A stretch of DNA of 40,579 bases from JBLHKW01 sp047618565 (GTDB taxonomy: Bacteria; Planctomycetota; UBA1135; GCA-002686595). The stretch spans positions 1-40,579 of the forward strand of contig JBLHKW010000025.1 of the NCBI GenBank assembly GCA_047618565.1, given 5' to 3'. Both the position numbers and the translations under genes were made by a program. Numbering within the stretch: the first letter of the stretch is position 1; the number at the start of each line of letters is the position of its first letter. Under the pieces are notes generated by a model. It saw nothing but the letters and a program-made list of their open reading frames with translations, did no database searches and had not been told where the DNA came from. Shown piece after piece: positions 7,870-16,803 of this stretch.

Positions 7870-9087
7870 CTAGAGAATCCGGGGTTCCGGAATGGGCACG
7901 ATGTAGCGCCCCTTGAACGACGGAAGCTGGCTGCGAATCTCGTCGGCCAGGTTCCACGCAAAGAGCAGGAGGTAATCGGGCGGATCGCTCTCGAGCCGCT
8001 CGGGCGGGACGATCGGAATGGTTCCCCCGGGCATGTAGCGGCCCTGCTTGTGGGGGTTCCGGTCCACCACGTAGGCGATGTCCTCGGGGCCGAACCCGGC
8101 GACGCTGGAGATCACGGATCCCTTTGCGGCCGCGCCGTAGGCGGCGACGAGCTTGCCCTGGCTGTTGAACTCGCGCAGCATCGAGCCCAGGGTCTGCACG
8201 ATGTGGGTGACCCTCTGACTGAAGCTGTCGTAGTACGGGCGCGAATCCACGCCCCGCTCACGTTCGGAAGCCAGCAGGCTCTCCACGGCCGGCGTCGTCT
8301 CGCCGCTCCGGCCGACGAAGATACGCAGCGATCCACCGTGGATCTTGAGCCGGCGCACATCCTGCAGCCCCAGACCATGGCGCTCGAAGAGACTCTTCAG
8401 GGCCGTGAGGGAGAAGTAGCAATTGTGTTCGTGGTAGATCGTGTCGAAGGCACAGCGATCCACGAGATCGACGACGTAGGGGGCCTCGAATACGCCGACG
8501 CCGTCCTCGTGCAGCAGGGCGGCCACTCCGGCCGCGAGATCGTTGACGTCATCCACGTGGGCCATGACGTTGTTGCCGAGGATGAGGTCCGCCGGGCCCT
8601 CTTCTTCGCGCAGTCGCGCCGCGACCTCGGAACCGAAGTACTCGACACTTGTCGGGACACCCGCGTCACGTGCGGCGGCTGCAGGGCCCTCGGCCGGGTC
8701 GATGCCAAGCACAGGGATTCCCTTCTCGACGAAGTTCTTGAGCAGGTAGCCGTCATTGCTCGCGACCTCGACGACGAGGCTCTTCTGCCCCAATGCACGG
8801 GTCTCGATCAGCTCGAGCGCGTTCTCCCGTGCGTGCGCCAGGTAGGCGGGTGAGACGGACGAGAAATACGGGTAGCCCTGCCCGAAGAGAATCCGTCCTG
8901 GCACGCGGTAGCTCGATTGAACGAGCGAGCACGCGCTACAGAGGACGACTCCCAAAGGGTACTGGATCTGGTCCGTTCCAGGCTCGGACGGCAGTTCATT
9001 GGCGAGCGCTGTCGACCCGAGATCGAGCAGCGCCTCGAGCTGACCTGCACCGCACGACCGACAGGTCTCGACCGCACTGGCCTCCAT
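7870..9087 (-). CDS. NDP-sugar C-methyltransferase (TylC3/NovU-like)
   Basis: 405 residues from ATG 9087, whose A falls in the TGA of rfbF (TGATG); longer starts would lie inside rfbF. The order is a zinc-binding domain (CRSCG, then CSACSLVQ), a SAM-binding Rossmann domain (VVEVASNDGYLLKNF), the GNNVMAHVDDVNDL motif, the family signature FDTIYHEHNCYFSL, and a C-terminal Rossmann-like domain with VAAYGAAAKGS and DRNPHKQGRYMPG. The YHEH segment contains the proposed catalytic Tyr/His/Glu of 3-C-methyltransferases acting on NDP-4-keto-6-deoxysugars. Placed directly behind rfbF, it probably acts on a CDP-activated branched sugar. No 4,6-dehydratase (rfbG) lies nearby. Confidence 0.9.
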   Translation of the reverse strand: MEASAVETCRSCGAGQLEALLDLGSTALANELPSEPGTDQIQYPLGVVLCSACSLVQSSYRVPGRILFGQGYPYFSSVSPAYLAHARENALELIETRALGQKSLVVEVASNDGYLLKNFVEKGIPVLGIDPAEGPAAAARDAGVPTSVEYFGSEVAARLREEEGPADLILGNNVMAHVDDVNDLAAGVAALLHEDGVGVFEAPYVVDLVDRCAFDTIYHEHNCYFSLTALKSLFERHGLGLQDVRRLKIHGGSLRIFVGRSGETTPAVESLLASERERGVDSRPYYDSFSQRVTHIVQTLGSMLREFNSQGKLVAAYGAAAKGSVISSVAGFGPEDIAYVVDRNPHKQGRYMPGGTIPIVPPERLESDPPDYLLLFAWNLADEIRSQLPSFKGRYIVPIPEPRIL

Positions 9088-9848
9088 CAAATCCACGGCG
9101 CATCCCCTGTCTCCCACAGTGCCTCCAGCACTTCCCGATCCCTGACGGTGTCCATGCACTGCCAGAAGGAGTTGTGCTGGTAGGCCATGAGCTGGCCGTC
9201 CGCGGCGAGCTTCTGCAGGACGTTGACTTCAAAGGAGACGTCGCTGCCCTCCGGGATCAGGTCGAGCACCTCGGGCTCGAGGACGAAGAAGCCGCCATTG
9301 ATCCAGCCTTCGTTGAGCTGCGATTTCTCGCTGAATCGAGCCACCCTTCCGCCGTCCATCTGAAGGTGGCCGAAGCGGGCGAGCGGTCGCACCGCGGTCA
9401 GAGTTGCGAGCTTGCCGTGGCTCTCGTGGAAGGCGACGAGTGCTGCGATGTCGACATCAGCCAGCCCATCGCCGTAGGTCAACATGAAGCGACCATCGAT
9501 GAACCTCGAGAGGTTTCGCACGCGGGCGCCGGTATTGGATTTCGCACCGGTGTCGATGAGTTCGACCTCCCAGTTCTCATGCGGGCTTTCGTCGGAGCTG
9601 ACCTCTCCCGTCTTGAAATCCACCTTCACGTAACCACTGAGGGATCCGTGATCGATGATGTAACGCTTGATCACCTCGCCCTTGAAGCCCAGCGCTATGG
9701 CGAAGTCGTGGTAACCGAATTTCGCGTAGCGGCGCATGATGTGCACGAGAATGGGATCGCCCCCGATCTCGATCATGGGCTTCGGAGTCATGATCGTGAG
9801 CGGTCCGAGACGCGCCCCGCGACCTCCCGCCAGAATGATGGTCTTCAT
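9087..9848 (-). CDS. rfbF: Glucose-1-phosphate cytidylyltransferase
   Basis: 253 residues, near the usual 257 of RfbF. It makes CDP-glucose from CTP and glucose-1-phosphate, the entry to CDP-deoxysugars. The nucleotide-binding N-terminus is MKTIILAGGRGARLGPLT followed by TPKPMIEIGGDPIL. LTYGDGLADVD carries the metal aspartate and NGGFFVLEPEVLD and FWQCMDTVRD are characteristic. The N-terminal loop reads GGRGARLGPLT rather than the classical GGLGTRLSEET, a mild divergence. It begins 16 bases after the CmcI-like stop and overlaps the methyltransferase gene by one base. The rest of a CDP-sugar pathway must be elsewhere. Confidence 0.93.
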   Translation of the reverse strand: MKTIILAGGRGARLGPLTIMTPKPMIEIGGDPILVHIMRRYAKFGYHDFAIALGFKGEVIKRYIIDHGSLSGYVKVDFKTGEVSSDESPHENWEVELIDTGAKSNTGARVRNLSRFIDGRFMLTYGDGLADVDIAALVAFHESHGKLATLTAVRPLARFGHLQMDGGRVARFSEKSQLNEGWINGGFFVLEPEVLDLIPEGSDVSFEVNVLQKLAADGQLMAYQHNSFWQCMDTVRDREVLEALWETGDAPWI

Positions 9849-9864
9849 TATGGATCTCGCTCGC

Positions 9865-10659
9865 CTAGCGGATGCGCTTGACCCAGCCCGACGGCCAGTA
9901 CGTGACGGCTTCCTTGATGGGGCTTTCGTTGAATTCGAACTCGGGCGGCTCGATGACGAAGTCGTCGTGCGTCTTCACCCAAGCTTCCGATGCCATCTTC
10001 GGGTTGTCCCACTCCCACGTATCCGTCGGCCGATCGTCGTTGAAGCGCGTCAGACCGGCCAGATCGTGCATGATCCCGTCCGCCGCGACGATGTAGGAGT
10101 CCTTGGTGACAAGCGCTGAATAGGCGTCGAGTTCGGAGGTCACCTGAGCTGCGGTGTGTAGCCCGTCGAGCATGACGAAGACGGACTCGTCCGGGCGAAT
10201 CAAGGAGCGCACGTTGTCGACCACTGCGGGGTCGATCGAGTCTCCCTCGATCAACGTGATCCGATGGAAGAGCGGGTGGCTTTCCAGCGCCTCGCGGTTC
10301 TTGTCCCGGATGTCGATGTCGACGCCAATGACGCGGCCGCGCCCCATCAGCTCGAACAGACTGGCGTAGAAGATCAAGGACCCCCCGTGTGCGATCCCCG
10401 TCTCGACCAGCACATCGGGTTGCTGGCGGTGCAGGATCTCCTGGGTGCGAACCATGTCCTCCGGAAGCTGGATGATCGGCCGGCCGAGCCACGTATAGGA
10501 GTAGACCTGGTTGTTCTGCCACCCGCTGCGTAGCCAGGCCTGAGAGATCAACCTGTAGGCCTCCGGCGTATCGATCTTGTGGGTCGTCGTTTCTGACGCC
10601 GACTCGGCGACCACTCGCCCCGCCTCGAGGTCGATGGTGATTTTCTTCAAACTGGTCAT
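9865..10659 (-). CDS. CmcI-like (cephalosporin hydroxylase family) protein, probable methyltransferase
   Basis: 264 residues from ATG 10659, preceded by GAGGGA 9 bases upstream. The SAM-binding core reads LVETGIAHGGSLIFYASLF, then GRVIGVDIDIR and ITLIEGDSID, the typical CmcI family pattern, with FVMLDGLHTAAQV and the VAADGIMHDL segment. Despite the family name, members associated with polysaccharide clusters are mostly SAM-dependent O-methyltransferases, for example on rhamnosyl residues. Second gene of the glycan operon, between the glycosyltransferase and rfbF; it could methylate the sugar added by that enzyme. No membrane segment. Confidence 0.85.
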   Translation of the reverse strand: MTSLKKITIDLEAGRVVAESASETTTHKIDTPEAYRLISQAWLRSGWQNNQVYSYTWLGRPIIQLPEDMVRTQEILHRQQPDVLVETGIAHGGSLIFYASLFELMGRGRVIGVDIDIRDKNREALESHPLFHRITLIEGDSIDPAVVDNVRSLIRPDESVFVMLDGLHTAAQVTSELDAYSALVTKDSYIVAADGIMHDLAGLTRFNDDRPTDTWEWDNPKMASEAWVKTHDDFVIEPPEFEFNESPIKEAVTYWPSGWVKRIR

Positions 10660-10810
10660 TCCCGGAATTCCCTCAGGACGGCTCGAACTCTCCGAAACAG
10701 CTCGGATCACGGGAGGGTGTGCGCCACACAACACTGAGGGGGCGGCCCACCACAGAAAGGTACGTCGATTCTCGAGACTCCGTCGCCCCCGGCAATCGAA
10801 GGCTGGTCCA

Positions 10811-11758
10811 CTAAGCGCCTTCCATTCCTCTGCGCTTGCGAAACTTGCCGTACCAGGTCTTCAGCTTGGCCTTCTTGGCTCCTCCGTACACGCGCCAGCG
10901 CTGCACCACGAACCGTGCCACCTGCGGGTAGCACGCCAGGCGCTGACCCAGGGTAAGCGGCATTCGATGGACGGATCTTACCTGCTCACCGAGCAAACGC
11001 AGCCAGGGAAAGCGAGCGGCGCGCGTCGCGCTGGTGTCGAACCACTGGTCCAGGTCGAGCTGATCGGTGTTCTTGCTGAGCGAGCTCTTGGGATGGGAGC
11101 GCCTGAAGAACAGGTAGTCGGGAATCTCGCGGAACTTGCCGAGCATGGCAAGCTCCGTCAGCAAGACGAAATCGGATCCGCTGAAGGTGTCGATCAGGCG
11201 TGTCTTCGCCATGACGTCTCTTCGCACGACACCGAGGACGGCGTTGCACCTGTGGAGGTGCGTCACCAGCCAACCCAGCCTCTCGTGGGGCGCGTCGAAG
11301 GGCAGGTCCAGTCCCTCCTCCAGTCTGCTGAGCTCGTGCCCGGCTTCGTCGATGAAGACGGTGTTCGGATAGGCGACGACGACCGACGGGTCGGCATCGA
11401 GGACCTCTACAGCGCGCGCGACATTGGTCGGGTGCATGGCGTCGTCATGCGGGTGCCACTTGAAGAGCTCGCCGCGCGATTCCTGAAAGACCCGGTTGTA
11501 GTTCGCGGCCGCGCCAAGGTTCTTGTCCGAGCGTACGTAGCGAATACGGGAGTCTCGAGCCATGTACTCCTGGCAGATCTCCGAGGTCCTGTCCTGGGAC
11601 GCATTGTCGGAGATGACGACCTCGAAGTCCTCAAAGGTCTGAGCCAGTATCGAGTCCAGCGCCAGGCCCAGATAGCGCTCCCCGTTGTAGACAGGGACTC
11701 CGATACTAAGGCGCGGCGTCGGCTCCGAAGGGTGCCCCGATTCGATTCCTGCGTTCAT
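10811..11758 (-). CDS. Family 2 glycosyltransferase
   Basis: 315 residues from ATG 11758; an upstream extension in frame is Pro/Cys-rich and unlikely to be translated. GT-A fold: RLSIGVPVYNGERYLGLALD at the N-terminus, VVISDNASQDRTSEI for the nucleotide, and HPHDDAMHP in place of the usual DDD/DxD metal motif. LEEGLDLPF and the GSDFVLLTELAML block follow, matching polysaccharide GT2 enzymes. A basic C-terminus (KKAKLKTWYGKFRKRRG) could contact membrane lipids. First gene of the run down to 6658, so it probably adds a sugar to a surface glycan that the downstream enzymes prepare or methylate. Donor and acceptor unknown. Confidence 0.88.
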   Translation of the reverse strand: MNAGIESGHPSEPTPRLSIGVPVYNGERYLGLALDSILAQTFEDFEVVISDNASQDRTSEICQEYMARDSRIRYVRSDKNLGAAANYNRVFQESRGELFKWHPHDDAMHPTNVARAVEVLDADPSVVVAYPNTVFIDEAGHELSRLEEGLDLPFDAPHERLGWLVTHLHRCNAVLGVVRRDVMAKTRLIDTFSGSDFVLLTELAMLGKFREIPDYLFFRRSHPKSSLSKNTDQLDLDQWFDTSATRAARFPWLRLLGEQVRSVHRMPLTLGQRLACYPQVARFVVQRWRVYGGAKKAKLKTWYGKFRKRRGMEGA

Positions 11759-11953
11759 TGGAATGGTCGGGTCAGGGTCGGAGCAGGCCCGCTGGCCGCA
11801 GGTGATGCGAACGGGAGAAGCATAACACAAGTGCACGGCCCCGAGCCCCTCTGGTCGGAACGGGCAAAGACGCCCCGGGACCGGCGGGGTTGCCGTAGAT
11901 GTCGAGAACTGGTGCATCAAGGTGCAAGATGCCGCCGCCTACCCGATGGGCGC

Positions 11954-13042
11954 TTACGCCGCTGCCGCGCTCGCCGGGCTACCGACATCGCGGAACGCCG
12001 TGATGCCGTCCCGGAGGAGCTGGTGGCACTCCTCTTCGGAGAGCCCGAGGGCTTCCATCTCGGGGCTGCGCCAGAGGGCGTGGAAGTTGCTCTCGGCTCC
12101 CATGGACAGGAAGAGGTCCATCTTGTGCGCCAAGCAGACCATCGCTGCGCTGCGCCGGTGTTCGAGGTTGCGATCGAACTGGTGGTGCTGGCCTGCAACG
12201 GAGACTACCTCGTCGGAGAGGCCCCACGAGCGCGCCATGGCCTCGCCGGCGAGCTCATGGAATTGCGCAAAGACTCTGCCGACCAGAGCCGCGGAGAGGT
12301 CGGTGGACTTCTGCAGTTCCTTGCCGAGGTCGGAGAGCAGAGAGACCTTGCCGACGTCGTGCATCAGGCCGAGCAGGAAACCGTGTTCCGGTTCGATGCC
12401 GATTCGGACCGACACGACGCGTGCCAGCACGGCGACGGAGTAGGACTGGCGCCATACTTCCTCGGCGTAGTGCACGAGCGCCTTGTTCTTCATGATCGCG
12501 CCGCGCATCGAGATCGACAGGGTCACGCTGCGGATGGTGCGGCGTCCGAGTCGCACGACCGCGGCCTGCAAGGTCTCCGTCGGTACGGCGCCGGCGAAGA
12601 GCACGGAGTTGGCGACTCTGAGGAACTCGCCTGAAAGGGTCGGGTCGGCTGCGATGGTCTCGACGATCGTGTCGATGTCGGTCTCCGTACGGGCGGCCAT
12701 CTCCATCACGCTCAGCGCCGTCGCCGGGAGCTGGGGCAGCTCGAACTTACGTGATGCGATGCGTGCACCGATACGCTCAAGCAGCTCTCGTTCGCGCTCC
12801 TCGAGTCGCGCTCGAGCGCGTTCGACCGTGTCGAGGTTGCCGACACCGTCGACCCCCGTCGGGAATTCAGCCTCGTCGGCCGCGTCACTCTCGCCAGCCT
12901 GTCCGGGAGCTGCCGGGGCATGCCCCACGGCGCGCGGCGCATGCGGGGCGCTCGACCGCGGCCTGGCACTCGACCGGGGCCTGCTGGAGGACGCCCGCGA
13001 AAGGAGCCGGTCAAGGATTCGCTGGGGCCAACGGGCCATCAT
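11954..13042 (-). CDS. HDOD-domain signalling protein
   Basis: 362 residues. The first 65 are low complexity (Arg/Ser/Ala/Pro), then a short coiled coil (ERARARLEERERELLERIG), then an HDOD domain of about 200 residues: LPQLPATALSVMEMAARTET, FLRVANSVLFAG, VVRLGRRTIRSVTLSISMRG. The HD-like core keeps LLGLMHDVGKVSLLSDLG, so a metal-binding His-Asp pair may survive; most HDOD proteins have lost it. A further VAGQHHQFDRN follows. HDOD proteins usually transmit signals and often bind partner kinases or nucleotides without hydrolysing them. No partner gene lies beside it. TruA is 209 bp upstream on the same strand. Confidence 0.88.
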   Translation of the reverse strand: MMARWPQRILDRLLSRASSSRPRSSARPRSSAPHAPRAVGHAPAAPGQAGESDAADEAEFPTGVDGVGNLDTVERARARLEERERELLERIGARIASRKFELPQLPATALSVMEMAARTETDIDTIVETIAADPTLSGEFLRVANSVLFAGAVPTETLQAAVVRLGRRTIRSVTLSISMRGAIMKNKALVHYAEEVWRQSYSVAVLARVVSVRIGIEPEHGFLLGLMHDVGKVSLLSDLGKELQKSTDLSAALVGRVFAQFHELAGEAMARSWGLSDEVVSVAGQHHQFDRNLEHRRSAAMVCLAHKMDLFLSMGAESNFHALWRSPEMEALGLSEEECHQLLRDGITAFRDVGSPASAAAA

Positions 13043-13251
13043 GGAGCTGCAGCCGGGGCCGCAGATTGTGGGTGAGTGGACGTGCGCCCGGGCGATACCG
13101 GGGTGGGCCGGTTCCCCTGTCGGCGGAATGCCTCTCCGGCTTTATCGAGAGGGATCAAGAATCGGTCCGCAGCGCACCAGGGTGCTCAAGACCCAGCCGC
13201 GGCGCGCGGGAGTGTCGAGGACGTCCGGCGCATCGGCCAAGCCACCCCGGT

Positions 13252-14178
13252 TCAGCTGCGCGGTACGCATTGCCCCACGTATCGGGAAGACGGCGGTCCG
13301 CCGCCGCCACGCGAAAACGCCGGGCGCACCTCGTCTGGCGCGGGCTCGCCGGGATACTCCACGCGTTCGAGGAACAGGCCCGAGGACGGCGCTGTCGATT
13401 TCGCAGGCGACTCGATCGGCGAGGCGGGCTCGGTCACCAGCCGGGCCAGGTCTTGGGGTGCCAGCCGCCCGGTCCCGACCTGCACCAGAGAGCCCACTAA
13501 CCGCCGCACCATCTTCCACAGGAAGTGCGACGCGGAGACTCGCACGAGCAACAGTTCGCCGGCCTCGACCACCTGCACGTCGTCCACGACCACGATCGTG
13601 CTGGGCTGTGCCTTGGGTCGCTCGCAGAACCTGCTGAAATCGTGGCGCCCGACGAAGCACTGCGCGGCGCTTGCCATCGCGCTGGCGTCGAGCCGGTCGC
13701 GCACACACCAGACGAACCGCCTGGAGAAAGCCGTCCGACGGCGCAATATCTGGTAGAGATAGCTGCGGCGTACCGCGTGGTGGCGGGCGTGAAAACTGTC
13801 GGCCGCGCGCGCGAGGCCGGTTACGTGGATCCCGGAAGGCAGGGCATCGTTGACGCCGAGGAGCAGGCGCTCCGCGTCGACCGCGGCGGAGAGTCTCAGG
13901 TAAGCGACCTGACCCAACGCGTGCACACCGGCATCGGTGCGCCCTGAGCCTCCCAGCTCGCGCAGCAGCCCGCCCGCCTCCTGGATCGCACGCGTTAGCT
14001 CGCCGGCGACGCTGCGCGCGTTCTGCTGAAACTGCCAGCCATGGAAACCGGTGCCGTCGTACTCCACGTCCAGCCGATAGGTCGCCCCTCCGTCGGCCGG
14101 CCTCGGGTGCTCCCGACGCGCAGGCCGGGGCGCCTGCGGCCCGCCGGGCTTCGACTTTCCGGGCTCTCTGTCCTTCAT
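13252..14178 (-). CDS. truA: tRNA pseudouridine(38-40) synthase TruA
   Basis: 308 residues. It converts uridines 38-40 of the tRNA anticodon arm to pseudouridine. The RLDVEYDGTGFHGWQFQQNA motif starts near residue 35. The catalytic aspartate is in GSGRTDAGVHALGQVA, and FHARHHAVRRSYLYQI and VSASHFLWKMVRRLVGSLVQ are conserved TruA blocks. A basic Pro-rich extension of about 32 residues precedes the domain; no better internal start is seen. Housekeeping gene, divergent from the metalloprotease across about 245 bp. The C-terminus ends in a Gly/Pro/Arg-rich tail. Confidence 0.95.
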   Translation of the reverse strand: MKDREPGKSKPGGPQAPRPARREHPRPADGGATYRLDVEYDGTGFHGWQFQQNARSVAGELTRAIQEAGGLLRELGGSGRTDAGVHALGQVAYLRLSAAVDAERLLLGVNDALPSGIHVTGLARAADSFHARHHAVRRSYLYQILRRRTAFSRRFVWCVRDRLDASAMASAAQCFVGRHDFSRFCERPKAQPSTIVVVDDVQVVEAGELLLVRVSASHFLWKMVRRLVGSLVQVGTGRLAPQDLARLVTEPASPIESPAKSTAPSSGLFLERVEYPGEPAPDEVRPAFSRGGGGPPSSRYVGQCVPRS

Positions 14179-14423
14179 GGCCGCGAGTCTATCACGCCAG
14201 GGACCCTGACCCAGGTTGGGGCGCTGGCGGCAGTAACCAGAGCGCCACCCGCGAAGCTCGCGTCAGGAGCCCACGTCTCTGAGCGCGCGGGCAAAGAAAC
14301 AGCGAAATGATGTCCCGCCCCCCATTCGAGGGCCACAGAACATCGCACCAGTTGGCTTCTCCGGTTGAGAGCGGGCTGGTCCGGCTTCGACCGACCCACG
14401 GTCTCTGACGAACAGGAAGCGCC

Positions 14424-14561
14424 ATGCGCCCCACGAGACTCTCCATCCTCTTCGCTCTCGTCACCTCGGGTACGCTGCACGGCCAGGATTCGGTCCTGGA
14501 CAGCGTTGCGTTTGCCCGGGTGCTGCAGCCCGCGCCTGAAGCCGCCCACGGGCGGACATAA
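14424..14561 (+). pseudogene. Detached signal-peptide segment of the metalloprotease, ended by in-frame TAA
   Basis: ATG 14424 has AGGAAG 6 to 7 bases upstream and encodes a signal peptide (MRPTRLSILFALVTSGTLHG, then QDSVLDSVAFARVLQP). A TAA at 14559-14561 stops it after 45 codons. Exactly the same frame continues into the metalloprotease body. The propeptide that should follow directly is found after the stop, so this looks like the true start of one gene broken by a nonsense change rather than a separate peptide. Confidence 0.65.
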
Positions 14562-14576
14562 CGGGACGAGGCTGCA

Positions 14577-16775
14577 GTGCGGAGCCGCAACATCACCTTC
14601 CATCCCGACTTCTTCCCGAGGGACGCCGGCGGGTCTCTCGGAGACCTCGGTGGATCGGATGGATCGACGAGCGAACGGATCGTTCTCGAGCTCTTCGGCA
14701 ACCGCCGCGTGCGCGCGCTGCGCGAACGCATCGAGCCTGCGCCCGCTGGCGGGACGATCCTCGTCTACTCACTCGTCGACGAGCTCGCCCCCAGTCACCT
14801 CATCCTCTCGATCGTCGGCGACTCGGTCTCGGGCACCCTGCGATTGAAGGAAGGCCTCTTCAAGATCCAGGCGATCGGGGATGGGCTGCACACGCTGCTC
14901 CAGATCGACGAGCAGTTGCGAATGCCGTGCAGCGCCGGGCCGTCGCCGCGTAGCGCGGCGCGTCAGTCGCTCGTCGACCCGCCCGCAGACCGGCCGGCCG
15001 ATCTGCGTTCCGGTCTGTCCGCGCAACCCTCCAGCGGGCCTCCCTTCGCACCACCGGCGCCCTTTGGTGGCGGCGCGTCCGGGGACACGACCGCCGACGT
15101 GATGGTCGTGTACACCGACAACGCGCGCAGCACCCACAGCAAGGCCGGGATCGAGAGCCTGATCAATCTGGCCGTCTTCGAGGCCAACGAGACCCTGGCC
15201 AACAGCGACGCCGACCTGCGTATCAACCTCGTCCACACCGCTGAGGTCGCGTTCAACGAGGGCAACGGCCAGCTGTTTCTGAACAGCTTCCTGCACCAGC
15301 TCTCCCTACCCGACGACGGGATCATCGACCAGGTTCACGAGTGGCGGGATGAGTACGACGCGGACTGCGTGTCCATGATCGTCGACAGCGCCATCGGCTG
15401 CGGCGCGGCGTGGCTCATGGAGGACCTGAGCGTCACATTCGCCGAGGACGCCTTTTCGGTCTGCAAGGACAACTGTGTCACCGGTGAGATGGTCTTCATC
15501 CACGAGCTCGGGCACACCTTCGGGTGCGGGCACGACCAGGGCAACGGCCAGGCCGGGATCTTCCCCTACTCGCGCGGCTACCGCACACCCAGTAGCGAGT
15601 ACCGCACGGTGATGGCCTACAGCCCCGGGGTGCGCCTGCCCTACTTCTCGAACCCCGATCACACTGCGCCCAACGGCGAGGCACTGGGAGTCCCCGAGAC
15701 GGAAACGTTCCCGGCGAACAACCAGCAGTCGATCAATCTCGCAGCCAGCACGATCGCCGCCTTCCGCATCAGCGACGACGTCGGAAAGAGGCTGACCACC
15801 CATTACCTGGGCGGAAACGGTTCCGGCGGAGCCATGTTCGACCTGCAGCCGCGGACCGATCTCGACATCACGGGCATGAACATCAACACGACGGTGGGCG
15901 TGGGCACTCCGGTCCAGATCAACGTGTGGTATCGCGCCGGGACCTACGTGGGTCACGAGGACAGCTCGACCGGTTGGAAGTACCTGACCCTCGGGGGAGG
16001 CTCCAGCGCCGGTGACGGCAACCCCACATTCATCGACCTCGACTCACTCGCGAACGCCAAGACCTTCAGAGCGGATCGCACTTACGGAATCTACGTCGAT
16101 CTCGCGAATTTCCCCGCCGGAATACTGCGCTACACGAACGGTGGACCGACGCCCTACGAGAACAACGACCTGCGCATCATCACGGGCGTCGGCAAGGGGG
16201 GTGACTTCGGAGCTGACACCTTCAGCTACCGCGAGTGGAACGGGACGCTGTTCTACCGAGGTGGAGATGGGAAGCGCACGCTGACGACAACCTTCGCGTC
16301 CAACAACGCGTCCGCCGGCAACATGTTCGATGTGCAGACCAAGCGAAACATCCGCGTCCACAGCCTTGACGTCAACGTCTCAAGCACGGCCAACGTCATC
16401 GTCGACGTCTGGTATCGAGAGGGCACGTACGCCGACGCCCCGTTCGATATCAGCGCATGGACCTTCGTGGGGACGGATGGCCTGGCCTACGGCTCGGGCA
16501 TCGACAGCCCGACGCGTATCTCGATCCCGCCACTCGACCTCGACAAGAACAAGACCTACGGGTTCTACGTCTACCTGGCGACCTACGACAGCTCCAGCAC
16601 ATTGCGCTACAGCAACGGTGGCGACCTGTTCGAGGACTCACACCTGAAGTTGACGACGGGGGTCGGTCGCGGTGAGGGTGCCTTCACGGGAACGGTCTTC
16701 AACGACCGGACATGGAACGGTGCGATCCACTACACACGGCGCGGGTTCCTCGCGCAGTTCGTCCCGCAATGGTGA
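14577..16775 (+). CDS. Reprolysin-like zinc metalloprotease with two C-terminal repeats (N-terminus separated by a stop)
   Basis: 732 residues from GTG 14577, the first start-capable codon after the in-frame TAA. The first 120 residues look like the propeptide of secreted reprolysin-type enzymes (ERIVLELFGNRRVRALRERI). The catalytic domain has HELGHTFGCGHD at residue 309 and the Met-turn in TVMAYSPG, giving a metzincin of the M12B/M10 type. Two tandem modules of about 140 residues follow, each with a VWYR(A/E)GTY strand, a DLxxxKTYGxYV(D/Y)L strand, LRY(T/S)NGG and a TGVGxGxxF block; they may bind the cell surface or a substrate. Without the upstream signal peptide the product would not be exported. 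See the signal-peptide segment at 14424. Confidence 0.8.
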   Translation: MRSRNITFHPDFFPRDAGGSLGDLGGSDGSTSERIVLELFGNRRVRALRERIEPAPAGGTILVYSLVDELAPSHLILSIVGDSVSGTLRLKEGLFKIQAIGDGLHTLLQIDEQLRMPCSAGPSPRSAARQSLVDPPADRPADLRSGLSAQPSSGPPFAPPAPFGGGASGDTTADVMVVYTDNARSTHSKAGIESLINLAVFEANETLANSDADLRINLVHTAEVAFNEGNGQLFLNSFLHQLSLPDDGIIDQVHEWRDEYDADCVSMIVDSAIGCGAAWLMEDLSVTFAEDAFSVCKDNCVTGEMVFIHELGHTFGCGHDQGNGQAGIFPYSRGYRTPSSEYRTVMAYSPGVRLPYFSNPDHTAPNGEALGVPETETFPANNQQSINLAASTIAAFRISDDVGKRLTTHYLGGNGSGGAMFDLQPRTDLDITGMNINTTVGVGTPVQINVWYRAGTYVGHEDSSTGWKYLTLGGGSSAGDGNPTFIDLDSLANAKTFRADRTYGIYVDLANFPAGILRYTNGGPTPYENNDLRIITGVGKGGDFGADTFSYREWNGTLFYRGGDGKRTLTTTFASNNASAGNMFDVQTKRNIRVHSLDVNVSSTANVIVDVWYREGTYADAPFDISAWTFVGTDGLAYGSGIDSPTRISIPPLDLDKNKTYGFYVYLATYDSSSTLRYSNGGDLFEDSHLKLTTGVGRGEGAFTGTVFNDRTWNGAIHYTRRGFLAQFVPQW

Positions 16776-16803
16776 AGGCTACCCACCAGCGCGACACTCG
16801 AGA

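Noticed and set aside
7603..8853. Large plus-strand open frames opposite the methyltransferases
   Set aside because: They are mirror frames of GC-rich coding DNA; the minus-strand genes have full domain matches.
9088..9159. Upstream start (9159) for the C-methyltransferase
   Set aside because: The extra 24 residues lie inside rfbF; ATG 9087 overlaps the rfbF stop and begins right before the zinc-binding domain.
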